A stretch of 64,000 nucleotides of DNA from Pseudomonas sp. B21-056 (GTDB taxonomy: Bacteria; Pseudomonadota; Gammaproteobacteria; Pseudomonadales; Pseudomonadaceae). Position numbers and translations under genes: made by a program. The DNA lies in the NCBI RefSeq assembly GCF_026016325.1, contig NZ_CP087203.1, positions 5,890,001-5,954,000 of the forward strand. The letters are read 5' to 3'. The number at the start of each line of letters is the position of its first letter. Position 1 is the first letter of the stretch. The notes below the pieces were generated by a model. The model worked only from the letters and a program-made list of their open reading frames with translations, made no database searches and had not been told where the DNA came from. This document shows positions 54,866 through 64,000 of this stretch, piece by piece.

Positions 54866-56569
54866 ATGTCCCAAGAATTCGATTACATCATCATCGGTGC
54901 CGGCTCCGCCGGTAACACCCTGGCCACCCGCCTGACCGAAGACGAAGGCGTCACCGTCCTGCTGCTCGAAGCCGGTGGCCCGGACTATCGCCTGGATTTT
55001 CGCACGCAGATGCCCGCCGCCCTGGCGTTCCCGCTGCAAGGTCGGCGCTACAACTGGGCCTACGAAACCGACCCTGAGCCGCACATGAACGGCCGGCGCA
55101 TGGAATGCGGGCGGGGCAAGGGCCTGGGCGGTTCTTCTCTGATCAACGGCATGTGCTACATCCGTGGCAACGCCCTGGACTACGACAACTGGGCAAAACT
55201 GCCCGGCCTCGCGGACTGGACGTATCTGGACTGCCTGCCTTACTTCAGAAAAGCTGAAACCCGGGACATCGGGCCGAACGACTATCACGGTGGCGACGGC
55301 CCGGTCAGCGTGACCACGCCCAAAGCTGGCAACAACCCGTTGTTCCACGCCATGGTCGAGGCCGGCGTTCAGGCCGGTTACCCGGCTACCTCCGACCTCA
55401 ACGGCTACCAACAGGAAGGCTTCGGTCCGATGGACCGCACCGTCACCCCGAACGGCCGTCGCGCCAGTACCGCTCGTGGCTACCTGGACACGGCCAAGAA
55501 ACGTTCGACCCTGACCATCGTCACCCACGCCCTGACCGACAAGATCCTCTTCGAAGGCAAGCGTGCCGTGGGCGTGCGTTACCTGGTGGGCGCCGCTGAA
55601 GAGCGCGTCGAAGCACGGGCGCGCAAAGAAGTGCTGCTGTGCTCCGGCGCCATCGCCTCGCCGCAGATCCTGCAGCGCTCCGGCGTCGGCCCGGCCAGAC
55701 TGCTGGAAAGCCTCGACATCCCGGTGGTCCACGACCTGCCGGGCGTCGGTGAAAACCTCCAGGACCACCTGGAGCTTTACCTGCAATACGCCTGCACCCA
55801 ACCGGTTTCGCTGTACCCGTCACTGCTCTGGTACAACCAGCCGGCCATCGGCGCCGAGTGGCTGTTCAACGGCACCGGCATCGGCGCCAGCAACCAGTTC
55901 GAAGCCGGCGGTTTCATCCGCACCCGTCCGGAGTTCGATTGGCCGAACATTCAGTACCACTTCCTGCCGGTGGCGATTAACTACAACGGCAGCAACGGTG
56001 TGAAGGAACACGGCTTCCAGGCGCACATGGGTTCCATGCGTTCGCCAAGCCGTGGCCGGATCCAGGCCAGGTCCAAGGACCCACGCCAGCATCCGAGCAT
56101 CCTGTTCAACTACATGGCCACCGAGCAGGACTGGCAGGAATTTCGCGACGGCATCCGCCTGACCCGCGAGATCATGCAGCAGCCGGCGCTCGATCCGTTC
56201 CGTGGCCGGGAAATCAGCCCGGGCATCGAGGTGCAGACCGACGAGCAACTGGACCAGTTCATCCGCGAACACGCCGAAACCGCCTTCCACCCGTCCTGCT
56301 CGTGCAAGATGGGCACCGACGACATGGCGGTGGTGGACGGCGAAGGCCGCGTGCATGGCATGCAAGGCCTGCGGGTGGTCGATGCCTCGATCATGCCGAT
56401 CATCACCACCGGCAACCTGAACGCGCCGACGATCATGATCGCCGAGAAAATCGCCGACAGGATCCGTGGCCGCAAACCGCTGCCACGCAGCACCGCGCCG
56501 TACTATGTGGCCGGCGATGCGCCGGTCAAGGGCAAGCCGGTGCGCGAAGTGGCGCCAACCGCGCAGTAA
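54866..56569 (+). CDS. betA: Choline dehydrogenase
   Basis: A 567-residue GMC flavoenzyme, membrane-associated, oxidising choline to betaine aldehyde. The FAD motif [13 protein letters not shown] opens the protein. [20 protein letters not shown] and HPSCSCKMG (active-site His region) are typical of BetA, and the last residues ([13 protein letters not shown]) match the family tail. The start MSQEFDYI has GAGGG upstream and is chosen over a GTG nine bases earlier. It is last in betIBA. Confidence 0.96.
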   Translation: MSQEFDYIIIGAGSAGNTLATRLTEDEGVTVLLLEAGGPDYRLDFRTQMPAALAFPLQGRRYNWAYETDPEPHMNGRRMECGRGKGLGGSSLINGMCYIRGNALDYDNWAKLPGLADWTYLDCLPYFRKAETRDIGPNDYHGGDGPVSVTTPKAGNNPLFHAMVEAGVQAGYPATSDLNGYQQEGFGPMDRTVTPNGRRASTARGYLDTAKKRSTLTIVTHALTDKILFEGKRAVGVRYLVGAAEERVEARARKEVLLCSGAIASPQILQRSGVGPARLLESLDIPVVHDLPGVGENLQDHLELYLQYACTQPVSLYPSLLWYNQPAIGAEWLFNGTGIGASNQFEAGGFIRTRPEFDWPNIQYHFLPVAINYNGSNGVKEHGFQAHMGSMRSPSRGRIQARSKDPRQHPSILFNYMATEQDWQEFRDGIRLTREIMQQPALDPFRGREISPGIEVQTDEQLDQFIREHAETAFHPSCSCKMGTDDMAVVDGEGRVHGMQGLRVVDASIMPIITTGNLNAPTIMIAEKIADRIRGRKPLPRSTAPYYVAGDAPVKGKPVREVAPTAQ

Positions 56570-56584
56570 GACCGCAGCGCGGCT

Positions 56585-56724
56585 ATCGCGAGCAGGCTCG
56601 CTCCCACAGGGGATCCCCGGTGGACACAACTCTTGTGACCACTAAGGTCCAGTGTGGGAGTCCGTTGTGAGCACAAATATTGTGCCCGGCACAGATCCCC
56701 TGTGGGAGCGAGCCTGCTCGCGAT
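56585..56724. repeat. REPIN, family B, long-loop form after betA
   Basis: ATCGCGAGC...GCTCGCTCCCACA and TGTGGGAGCGAGC...GCTCGCGAT, 140 bases end to end. The loop includes a third, partial unit (TGTGGGAGTCC, about 56653), so it looks like a decayed or nested copy. It fills the gap to the TldD-like gene. Confidence 0.8.
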
Positions 56725-56851
56725 GGCGGTAGCCCTGACACTCAGTATTCCTCTCTACCTTGATCCCTCTCCCGCCCAAGCCTACTCTAGAGCCGCCGCG
56801 TCAATGCGCCGCACCTCGTTGCACCGCCACTCCAGACAAGGAGGTTCCCGA

Positions 56852-58294
56852 ATGTTCGACTTCCACCCCCAGCTCAAGCAGCGTTTTGCTGCCTTGCGCA
56901 CGGGCGCTGAATTCTTTTCCCTGCGTTACGTGCGCGAGTCCGGCCAGCATCTGTCGGTGCGCAAGAATGTCGCCGAGCCGCCGAGCCTGAGCCGAGACGA
57001 AGGGGCGATGCTCACGGCGCGGGTCAACGGTGTCGAGGCCTACGCGGCCACCAACGACCTGTCCCAGGCCGGCCTGCAAGCCGCCCTCGAGCGCGCCGAG
57101 CAACAGGCCCGCCGGCTCAAGCCCCATGCCCTGCTCGACCTGCGCGAGCACGCGGTTGCCAGCGACCGCGCCGATTATTTCTCGCCGCATTTCGACCAGG
57201 CGTTTCCTTCCCTGAGTGACTGTTACCAGTTGCTCGGCGACGAATCGGCGGCGGTGCCCCAGGACGAGCGCCTGGTGAACTGGCAGGCCAGCATCGGCCT
57301 GACCCAGGTCGAGCAGATCTACCTCAACAGTGCCGGTGCCGAATTGCGCCAGGCCCAGCGCTTCATCTACCCGGCCCTGGACGTCACCGCCTTCGACGGC
57401 CAGGACAGCCAGACCCGCACCCTGGGCCGCGAGAACTTCGGCCAGCAAGGTGGCTTCGATGTGATCAGCCGCTGCGGCCTGATCGGGGCCGGTCCGAAAA
57501 TCGCCGATCAGGCCCTGCAATTGCTAATGGCGCCGAACACCCCGCAAGGTCCGCGGGACCTGCTGTTGATGCCCGACCAGATGATGTTGCAGATCCACGA
57601 GTCCATCGGTCACCCGCTGGAACTGGACCGCATCCTCGGAGACGAGCGCAACTACGCCGGCACCAGTTTCGTCAAGACCAGCGACTTCGGCCATTTGCAG
57701 TACGGCTCCAACCTGCTGAACGTGACCTTCGACCCGGACATTCCCGAGGAACTGGCGAGCTACAGCCATGACGACGACGGCAGCGCCGCCAGCAAGCAGT
57801 TCCTGATTCGCGAAGGCTTGTTGCTGCGTCCATTGGGCGGCGCGCTGTCGCAATTTCGCGCGGGCCTTGCCGGTGTCGCCAACAGCCGCGCCTGCGGCTG
57901 GAACCGCCCGCCCATCGACCGCATGGCGAACCTGAACATCGAGCCGGGCGATCAGTCCCTGGAGCAGTTGATCCAGGGCATCGAACGCGGCGTGCTGATG
58001 CGCACCAACCGCTCCTGGTCCATTGACGACGCGCGCAACAAATTCCAGTTCGGCTGCGAGTGGGGTCAGTTGATCGAAAACGGCGAGCTCAAGGGCGTGG
58101 TGAAGAATCCCAACTACCGGGGCATTTCCGCGCAGTTCTGGAAGAGCCTGCGAGCGGTGGGCAATGCCAGTACCTCTCAGGTGCTGGGCACGCCGAACTG
58201 CGGCAAGGGCGAACCGAACCAGGTCATCCGCGTCGGCCATGCCTCGCCGGCCTGTGTGTTCAGCAACGTTGACGTGTTTGGAGGAGACGCCTGA
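56852..58294 (+). CDS. TldD-family metalloprotease-like protein
   Basis: A 480-residue member of the TldD/PmbA family (peptidase U62). The zinc motif HExxxH is present as HESIGH (His249, Glu250, His254), followed by ELDRILGDERNYAGTSFV. TldD/TldE pairs trim modified peptides and degrade some antitoxins. This protein is the catalytic-type partner, but it is clearly shorter and more divergent than housekeeping TldD. AAGGAGG lies 7 bases before the chosen ATG; the open frame upstream is REPIN sequence. It overlaps the PmbA-like gene by one base (TGATG). Confidence 0.85.
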   Translation: MFDFHPQLKQRFAALRTGAEFFSLRYVRESGQHLSVRKNVAEPPSLSRDEGAMLTARVNGVEAYAATNDLSQAGLQAALERAEQQARRLKPHALLDLREHAVASDRADYFSPHFDQAFPSLSDCYQLLGDESAAVPQDERLVNWQASIGLTQVEQIYLNSAGAELRQAQRFIYPALDVTAFDGQDSQTRTLGRENFGQQGGFDVISRCGLIGAGPKIADQALQLLMAPNTPQGPRDLLLMPDQMMLQIHESIGHPLELDRILGDERNYAGTSFVKTSDFGHLQYGSNLLNVTFDPDIPEELASYSHDDDGSAASKQFLIREGLLLRPLGGALSQFRAGLAGVANSRACGWNRPPIDRMANLNIEPGDQSLEQLIQGIERGVLMRTNRSWSIDDARNKFQFGCEWGQLIENGELKGVVKNPNYRGISAQFWKSLRAVGNASTSQVLGTPNCGKGEPNQVIRVGHASPACVFSNVDVFGGDA

Positions 58295-59631
58295 TGGGTA
58301 CCGTGAATAATCAGGCCGAAGCGTTCAAGGCACTGGTCGATTGGCTGCGCGCGGCGCTGCATGAGTCTGAACAGTTCACCCTCGGCTACACCGCCGAATC
58401 CTCGGCTTTCGTGCGCTTCAACCATGCCAAGGTCCGTCAGGCCGGGCAGGTGCAACAGGCCAATGTCAGTTTCAAACTGATCGACGACGGGCGCCACGCC
58501 GACCTGCAGATCACCTTGTCCGGCGAGACCGAAACCGACCTGCAACGCCTCGGCGAGGGCCTGCAACAGCTGCGCGATACCTTGCCGCTGCTGCCCCGCG
58601 ACCCTTATCTGCTGCTCAACCACAACCACTGGCAGAGCAACAACGTGCAAGACCATCCACTGCCGGAAACCGAGCAGGCCGTGGCCGAAATCAGCCGCGC
58701 CGCCGAGGGCCTGGACCTGGTGGGGATCTACGCCGCCGGCCCCATCAGTAGCGGTTTTGCCAGTTCTTCGGGGGCGTTCGGTTGGCATCAGGCCAATAGC
58801 TTCAACTTCGATTTCAGCCTGTTCCATGAAAACGGCCAGGCGGTGAAGGCCAGTTACGCCGGCCATGAGTGGAGCAGCGAAGGGTTCGCCAAGCGGTTTG
58901 CCCAAGCCCGCGAGCAACTGGCGTTTCTCGATCGTCCGCTGCGCACACTGCCACCCGGTGAATACCGCGCCTACCTCGCGCCGGCTGCCCTGGAAGAGAT
59001 CATGGGCATGCTCAGTTGGGGCGGGTTCTCGGCCCGGGCGATTGCCAGCAAGCAGAGTCCGTTGCAGAAGTTCTACGCTGACGAAGCCAGCTTCAGCCCC
59101 GCCGTGGGGTTGCGCGAACAGGTCAGCGGTTCCTTGAGCCCGGCGTTTTCCGATGAAGGTTATCCGCGCGATGACCTGGCACTGATCGCCAGGGGCACCG
59201 CCAACGTCCGGTTGATCAATTCACGCAGCGCCGCCGAGTACGGCCTTACCGCCAACGGTGCGAGCAGCTACGAATACCCCTCGGCGCTGGTCATGCAGGA
59301 AGGCCAGTTGGAACACAAAGACATTCTCGAACGTCTTGGCACCGGTTTGTACATCAGCAACCTCTGGTACCTGAACTACTCGGACCAGCCGGCGGCGCGC
59401 ATGACCGGGATGACCCGCTTCGCCACGTTCTGGGTCGAGAACGGCCAGATCCAGGCGCCGGTCAGCACCATGCGCTTCGACGACAGCGTCTACAGCCTGC
59501 TCGGCGCGCAACTCGAAGGCCTGACCCGGGAGCGGGAACTTCTGCTCTCGGCCAGTACCTACAGCCAGCGGGCCACGGCTTCGATGCTGTTGCCGGGGGC
59601 GTTGGTCAAGCGGCTGACGTTGACCCTTTAA
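58294..59631 (+). CDS. PmbA/TldE-like partner protein
   Basis: A 445-residue second member of the TldD/PmbA family without an HExxxH motif, as expected of the non-catalytic TldE-type partner. Family-like blocks are VGIYAAGPISSGFASSSGAF, WSSEGFAKRFAQAREQL and the C-terminal NLWYLNYSDQPAARMTGMTR. GGAGGAG lies upstream and the ATG shares a base with the preceding stop, so the two should be made in fixed ratio and form a heterodimer. The substrate peptide is unknown; no RiPP precursor is visible nearby. Confidence 0.83.
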   Translation: MGTVNNQAEAFKALVDWLRAALHESEQFTLGYTAESSAFVRFNHAKVRQAGQVQQANVSFKLIDDGRHADLQITLSGETETDLQRLGEGLQQLRDTLPLLPRDPYLLLNHNHWQSNNVQDHPLPETEQAVAEISRAAEGLDLVGIYAAGPISSGFASSSGAFGWHQANSFNFDFSLFHENGQAVKASYAGHEWSSEGFAKRFAQAREQLAFLDRPLRTLPPGEYRAYLAPAALEEIMGMLSWGGFSARAIASKQSPLQKFYADEASFSPAVGLREQVSGSLSPAFSDEGYPRDDLALIARGTANVRLINSRSAAEYGLTANGASSYEYPSALVMQEGQLEHKDILERLGTGLYISNLWYLNYSDQPAARMTGMTRFATFWVENGQIQAPVSTMRFDDSVYSLLGAQLEGLTRERELLLSASTYSQRATASMLLPGALVKRLTLTL

Positions 59632-59655
59632 CACAGAGCTCGACGCTGTACCCCT

Positions 59656-59668
59656 TGTGGCGAGGGAG
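59656..59668. repeat. Left fragment of a family-C REPIN split by the IS110 element
   Basis: TGTGGCGAGGGAG, the first 13 bases of a family-C unit. It continues at 61283 as AGCTTGCTCCCGCTGGGC. Rejoined through the shared AG it gives TGTGGCGAGGGAGCTTGCTC, the normal left arm. Confidence 0.85.
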
Positions 59669-59734
59669 TGGCCGCCGCGTCTTCGACGCTGCGCTGTCGC
59701 GCAGCAAACAAGCGCCCGACCTAAGATTGAGGTG

Positions 59735-59905
59735 CGCGCGGGGATGGAGACCGTAGCCATCACTGGTGTGTCAGCACCCGAGAGGGAGAGTGGTCCGCAC
59801 GGTATCGGCGTGGAGTCGTTGTAGGCACAGCAAGCTGTGACCACGTATGAGAGAGTGAATCCGTTCGCCACCGTGCTCCCCGCGCGCCTTTCAATCCTGC
59901 GAGGA
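59735..59905 (+). ncRNA. Candidate bridge RNA of the IS110 element (ends approximate)
   Basis: The non-coding region before the transposase holds four short guides in the order expected of an IS110 bridge RNA. GAGGGAG (59782-59788) equals the left target plus core. AGCAAGCT (59829-59836) is the reverse complement of core plus right target, AGCTTGCT. ATGAGAG (59847-59853) equals the element's right end plus core. GCCAC (59867-59871) is the reverse complement of GTGGC at the core/left end. Between the first two, TCCGCAC and GCGTGGA can pair imperfectly as a hairpin. The guide matches are seen directly; that the RNA is transcribed is inference. Confidence 0.65.
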
Positions 59906-59911
59906 ATTGTC

Positions 59912-61243
59912 ATGGCGCGCAAGAACCAACAGAAACGCTTTGAAGTGATTCACCCTCATTGTGCGGGTATCGATATTGGCAGTCGTGAGCACTGGGTCGC
60001 TGTTCATCCTGATCAAAGCGATCCGCCGGTTCGCTGCTTTTCGACCTTTACCGAAGATTTGGTGAAACTGGCCGAATGGCTGGAATCACTGAAAATCAAG
60101 GTCGTGGCGATGGAGGCAACCGGTGTTTACTGGATACCCCTATTCGAACTTCTCGATTCGAGAGGCTTTGAGGTGTATCTGGTCAACTCTCGTGCGACCC
60201 GCCAGATCACCGGTCGTAAATCTGACGTTCTGGATTGTCAGTGGATTTGGCAACTCATGACTCATGGTTTGCTCAGAGGCGCTTTTCGGCCTGCTGATGA
60301 TATTTGCTCGATGCGATCCTTGGTTCGTCAGCGTGCCATGAAGGTCCGCGATCAGGCCAAAACCAATCGTATGCAAAAAGCCCTGACCCAGATGAACATC
60401 CAGTTGGCCAATGTCATCAGCAATATCGCCGGCCTGACCGGTATGAAAATCATCAAGGCCATTATCGGCGGCGAGCGCGATCCTCAAGTACTGGCCAACT
60501 TTCGAGACGGTCGTATCAAGGCAGATCACCAGACCATTGCCCGTAGTTTGCATGGGAACTGGCGAGTCGAGCATCTGCATGCCCTGGCTCAGGAAGTGGC
60601 CGCCCATGACTTTCTGGAAGGGCAAATTACCGAATGCGACCAGGCCATCGTCGAGGCTCTAGATCGACTCCCTGTGTTGAACGATGTGCCCACGCAGCCC
60701 ACCAAGCCATTACGCAGCCCGCATCGCTCCGCAGATGAACAGGCCAGCCTGCATCGTGCGCTTGTGAAAATCATGGGGGTTGATCTGACGGCTATTCCTA
60801 CCATTGGAATTGAAAGTGCTTTGGTTCTGGCAAGCGAAATCGGGCCTGACTTGTCGCGCTTTCCCACTCAGCAGCAATTCAGTTCATGGATGGGGCTGGC
60901 GCCCCCCACCCGAATATCAGGGGGAAAGCCATTACCCGGTCAGGTTGCGAAAGTGTTTAACCGAGCGGCACAGGCTCTGAAGCAGGCCGCTTCCAGTGCT
61001 CGTAACGACAAGAGTTTCATCGGTGCCAGTCATCGCGCCCGACTGGCCCGTATGGATACCTCATGCGCGATCAAAGCGACCGCACATCAACTGGCCCGAT
61101 TGATCTACGCCATGCTGACCAAAGGACAGCCGTATGTGGAGCAAGGCATGGAAGAATTTGAAGCCAAAAGTCGTGATCGCCAGCTCAGAGCCTTGCAACG
61201 CAAAGCGACCAAGCTGGGCATGAGGTTGGTTGATGTTGCTTAA
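59912..61243 (+). CDS. IS110-family transposase (DEDD recombinase)
   Basis: A 443-residue recombinase. The N-terminal RuvC-like domain begins AGIDIGSREHWVAVHP (Asp21 first acidic residue), with the second acidic block VVAMEATGVYW and the KSDVLDCQWIWQL block. The C-terminal Tnp domain includes IPTIGIESALVLASEIG and FSSWMGLAPPTRISGGK. These enzymes act with an element-encoded bridge RNA to recombine donor and target. The start MARKNQQKRF has GAGGA about 9 bases upstream. The coding region looks intact, so the element may be active. Confidence 0.93.
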   Translation: MARKNQQKRFEVIHPHCAGIDIGSREHWVAVHPDQSDPPVRCFSTFTEDLVKLAEWLESLKIKVVAMEATGVYWIPLFELLDSRGFEVYLVNSRATRQITGRKSDVLDCQWIWQLMTHGLLRGAFRPADDICSMRSLVRQRAMKVRDQAKTNRMQKALTQMNIQLANVISNIAGLTGMKIIKAIIGGERDPQVLANFRDGRIKADHQTIARSLHGNWRVEHLHALAQEVAAHDFLEGQITECDQAIVEALDRLPVLNDVPTQPTKPLRSPHRSADEQASLHRALVKIMGVDLTAIPTIGIESALVLASEIGPDLSRFPTQQQFSSWMGLAPPTRISGGKPLPGQVAKVFNRAAQALKQAASSARNDKSFIGASHRARLARMDTSCAIKATAHQLARLIYAMLTKGQPYVEQGMEEFEAKSRDRQLRALQRKATKLGMRLVDVA

Positions 61244-61282
61244 AAGGCAATTAAAACAATGGGTTATATTTTGTTTGATGAG

Positions 61283-61437
61283 AGCTTGCTCCCGCTGGGC
61301 TGTGTAGGAGCTGTCGAGCGAAGCGAGGCTGCGATCTTTCCACTGACAATTGAGTCGAGAGTGAAAGATCAAGATCAAAAGATCGCAGGCTTCGCCAGCT
61401 CCTACACAGCCGAGCGGGAGCAAGCTCCCTCGCCACA
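61283..61437. repeat. Right part of the family-C REPIN split by the IS110 element
   Basis: AGCTTGCTCCCGCTGGGC, then GGAGCTGTCGAGCGAAGCGA, the central part, the opposing TTCGCCAGCTCC, and the closing right arm GGGAGCAAGCTCCCTCGCCACA. The right arm is a second, intact copy of the target in inverted orientation. Confidence 0.85.
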
Positions 61438-61480
61438 AAGGCATCACTGCACCCTGTTAATACGCCATACAAGAGGCCCC

Positions 61481-62908
61481 ATGCCCAACCGCGCCCCGCT
61501 CGATGCCGTCACCGCCCGCTGGCTCCCTTGGGTGGTGGCGATTGCCTTCTTCATGCAATCCCTCGACGGGACGATCCTTAATACCGCCCTGCCCGCCATG
61601 GCCAGTGACCTGGCGGAGAACCCGCTGCGCATGCAGGGCGTGATCATCGCCTACATGCTCACCGTGGCGCTGCTGATCCCGGCCTCGGGCTGGATCGCCG
61701 ACCGCTTCGGCACCAAGAAGATCTTCTTCGGCGCGATCCTGTTGTTCAGCTTCGGCTCTCTGCTGTGTGCCTTGTCCAGTTCGCTGACCATGCTGGTCGG
61801 CGCCCGGATAGTCCAAGGCCTGGGCGGTGCGCTGATGCTGCCGGTGGGCAGGCTCGTGGTGCTGCGCGCCTATCCGCGCTCGGAACTGGTACGGATCATG
61901 GGCTTCATCACCATTCCCGGCCTGCTCGGCCCGCTGATCGGCCCGACCATGGGCGGCTGGATGGTGCAGTACCTGACCTGGCACTGGATTTTCATCATCA
62001 ACCTGCCGGTGGGGGTGATCGGCTGCTACGCGGTATGGAAATTCATCCCCGACCTGCGCGGCAGCGAGCGCACCCGCTTCGACGGCGTGGGCTTCCTGCT
62101 GTTCGGCGCGGCGATGGTGCTGATCACCATCGCCATGGAAGGCCTGGGCGAACTGCATTTGCCGCACCTGCGGGTGATGCTGTTGCTGTTCGGCGGCATG
62201 GCCTGCCTGGCGGCTTATTGGCTGCGGGCCGGGCACGTCGAGAACCCGCTGTTCGCGCCGTCGTTGTTCAAGACGCGGACCTTCGCAGTCGGCATCCTTG
62301 GCAACCTGTTCGCCCGCCTGGGCAGCGGCGCCCTGCCGTTCCTGGTGCCGTTGCTGCTGCAAGTGGCGCTGGGTTATTCGCCATCCCAGGCCGGCATGAG
62401 CATGCTGCCCCTGGCGGCGGCGGCCATGGTCGCAAAGTCCGTGGCCCGGCCGTTGATCGAGCGTCTGGGTTATCGCATCGTCCTGACCGGCAACACCCTG
62501 GCCCTGGGCGTGATGCTGGCGAGCATGGGGCTGGTGAGCGAACAGACCCCGTACTGGCTGCTGCTGGCGCAACTGGCAGTGCTGGGGGCGATCAACTCGC
62601 TGCAATTCACCGCGATGAACACCGTGACCCTGATCGACCTGGACGATGCCAGCGCCAGCAGCGGCAACAGCCTGCTGTCGGTGGTGGCACAACTGTCCCT
62701 GAGCCTCGGCGTAGCCTGCGCCGGCGCCCTGCTCGGCGGCTTCACGGCCCAGGTGGGTAACGATGGGGTCGACACGGTGCTGGGCGCGTTCCAGCTGACA
62801 TTCGTGACAGTGGGGGTCATGGCGATGCTGGCGGCGACGATTTTTTCCCAGTTGTCGACGCAGGATGGGCGGCGGGCGAAGCGTCACGATGAGCATATCG
62901 AGCACTAG
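61481..62908 (+). CDS. MFS multidrug exporter, DHA2/MdtD-like
   Basis: A 475-residue drug:H+ antiporter with 14 predicted helices. The first helix AIAFFMQSLDGTILNTALPAM carries the DHA2 motif, followed by motif A as GWIADRFGTKKIF and motif C as ITIPGLLGPLIGPTMGGW. It resembles E. coli MdtD, though no mdtABC or regulator lies beside it. AGAGG precedes the ATG MPNRAPLD; the longer upstream frame runs through REPIN sequence. It is separated from dbpA by another family-C REPIN. Confidence 0.88.
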   Translation: MPNRAPLDAVTARWLPWVVAIAFFMQSLDGTILNTALPAMASDLAENPLRMQGVIIAYMLTVALLIPASGWIADRFGTKKIFFGAILLFSFGSLLCALSSSLTMLVGARIVQGLGGALMLPVGRLVVLRAYPRSELVRIMGFITIPGLLGPLIGPTMGGWMVQYLTWHWIFIINLPVGVIGCYAVWKFIPDLRGSERTRFDGVGFLLFGAAMVLITIAMEGLGELHLPHLRVMLLLFGGMACLAAYWLRAGHVENPLFAPSLFKTRTFAVGILGNLFARLGSGALPFLVPLLLQVALGYSPSQAGMSMLPLAAAAMVAKSVARPLIERLGYRIVLTGNTLALGVMLASMGLVSEQTPYWLLLAQLAVLGAINSLQFTAMNTVTLIDLDDASASSGNSLLSVVAQLSLSLGVACAGALLGGFTAQVGNDGVDTVLGAFQLTFVTVGVMAMLAATIFSQLSTQDGRRAKRHDEHIEH

Positions 62909-62931
62909 CCTGTTTTTTGGTGAAGGGCTTT

Positions 62932-63063
62932 TGTGGCGAGGGGATTTATCCCCGCTGGGTTGCGCAGCAACCCCAAAGCAGTTAATGCGATAAGTCAGTT
63001 AAACCGAGGTGTCGATTTTAGGGGTTGCTTCGCAACCCAGCGGGGATAAATCCCCTCGCCACA
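62932..63063. repeat. REPIN, family C, between the MFS gene and dbpA
   Basis: Outer arms TGTGGCGAGGGGATTTATCC and GGATAAATCCCCTCGCCACA, with inner arms GGGTTGCGCAGCAACCCC and GGGGTTGCTTCGCAACCC. It is a compact, well-preserved copy. Confidence 0.9.
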
Positions 63064-63180
63064 GGTTAACCGCCCAGCCTTCCGAAAGCCCCATGGCCCC
63101 GCACAGCTCGTCCAGAACTTTCGAAGAAAGTGGCACGAGGCTGCTACACTGCGCGACATTTTGTTTTGCAGGCCTGTCCC

Positions 63181-64000
<820 letters not shown>

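Larger units (their letters stand above)
59669..61284 (+). mobile_element. IS110-family insertion sequence, inserted in a REPIN arm
   Basis: About 1.6 kb between the two halves of a family-C REP unit. The left junction is GCGAGGGAG|TGGCCGCC and the right junction is TTTGATGAGAG|CTTGCTCCC. The dinucleotide AG (within GAG) is common to both junctions and to the uninterrupted site, as expected for the short core of IS110 elements. There are no terminal inverted repeats. It contains a ~240-base 5' non-coding region and one transposase gene. Confidence 0.85.

Overview
The window is chromosomal DNA from a GC-rich gammaproteobacterium, almost certainly a Pseudomonas of the P. fluorescens complex. 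The evidence is gene content and order (glyA-soxBDAG-purU-fdhA, gbcAB, dgcAB-etfAB, cdhR/caiX-cdhCAB, gbdR, sdaB, cbcXWV, betTIBA, the order I recall from P. aeruginosa) together with many Pseudomonas-type REP/REPIN repeats. The species cannot be fixed from this sequence alone.

Most of 2-57 kb is one metabolic programme, a choline/carnitine-to-pyruvate catabolon. Choline and betaine enter through CbcXWV (ABC) and BetT (BCCT). BetA and BetB make glycine betaine under BetI control. A carnitine branch (gamma-butyrobetaine dioxygenase, CdhA, CdhC, CdhB, CaiX, regulator CdhR) also ends in glycine betaine. GbcAB demethylates it to dimethylglycine, DgcAB with EtfAB yields sarcosine, and SoxBDAG yields glycine. 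GlyA makes serine and SdaB makes pyruvate. PurU and FdhA deal with the released one-carbon units. GbdR is the likely master activator.

Layout: 0-2.2 kb, partial acyltransferase, DUF2780 protein, anchored hypothetical. 2.3-11.2 kb, glyA-sox-purU-fdhA operon (minus strand). 11.4-14.2 kb, TraX-like protein, threonine aldolase, and a RAYT transposase flanked by its REPs. 14.2-16.9 kb, divergent gbcB/gbcA. 17-23.7 kb, an uncharacterised three-gene unit (purple-acid-phosphatase-like enzyme, membrane-anchored dihaem cytochrome c, GMC oxidoreductase fused to an alpha/beta hydrolase). 23.7-25.4 kb, a gene-poor stretch with a dense DnaA-box array. 25.5-33.3 kb, etfBA-dgcBA operon with two accessory genes. 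33.5-37.3 kb, small accessory genes. 37.3-43.9 kb, carnitine region. 44-47 kb, gbdR and sdaB. 47.5-56.6 kb, transport and bet genes. 56.8-59.6 kb, TldD/PmbA-like pair. 59.7-61.3 kb, an IS110 element inserted in a REPIN. 61.5 kb to the end, MFS exporter and the 5' part of dbpA.

The most unusual signals are: (1) an IS110 element whose 5' non-coding region carries short segments matching both target flanks and the element's own ends, as a bridge RNA should; (2) eight perfect TTATCCACA boxes within about 3 kb, far from any oriC gene context; (3) the GMC-hydrolase/cytochrome/phosphatase unit; (4) 21-bp-period direct repeats in front of the AraC-type-regulated transport genes. No tRNA, rRNA or CRISPR array was seen.
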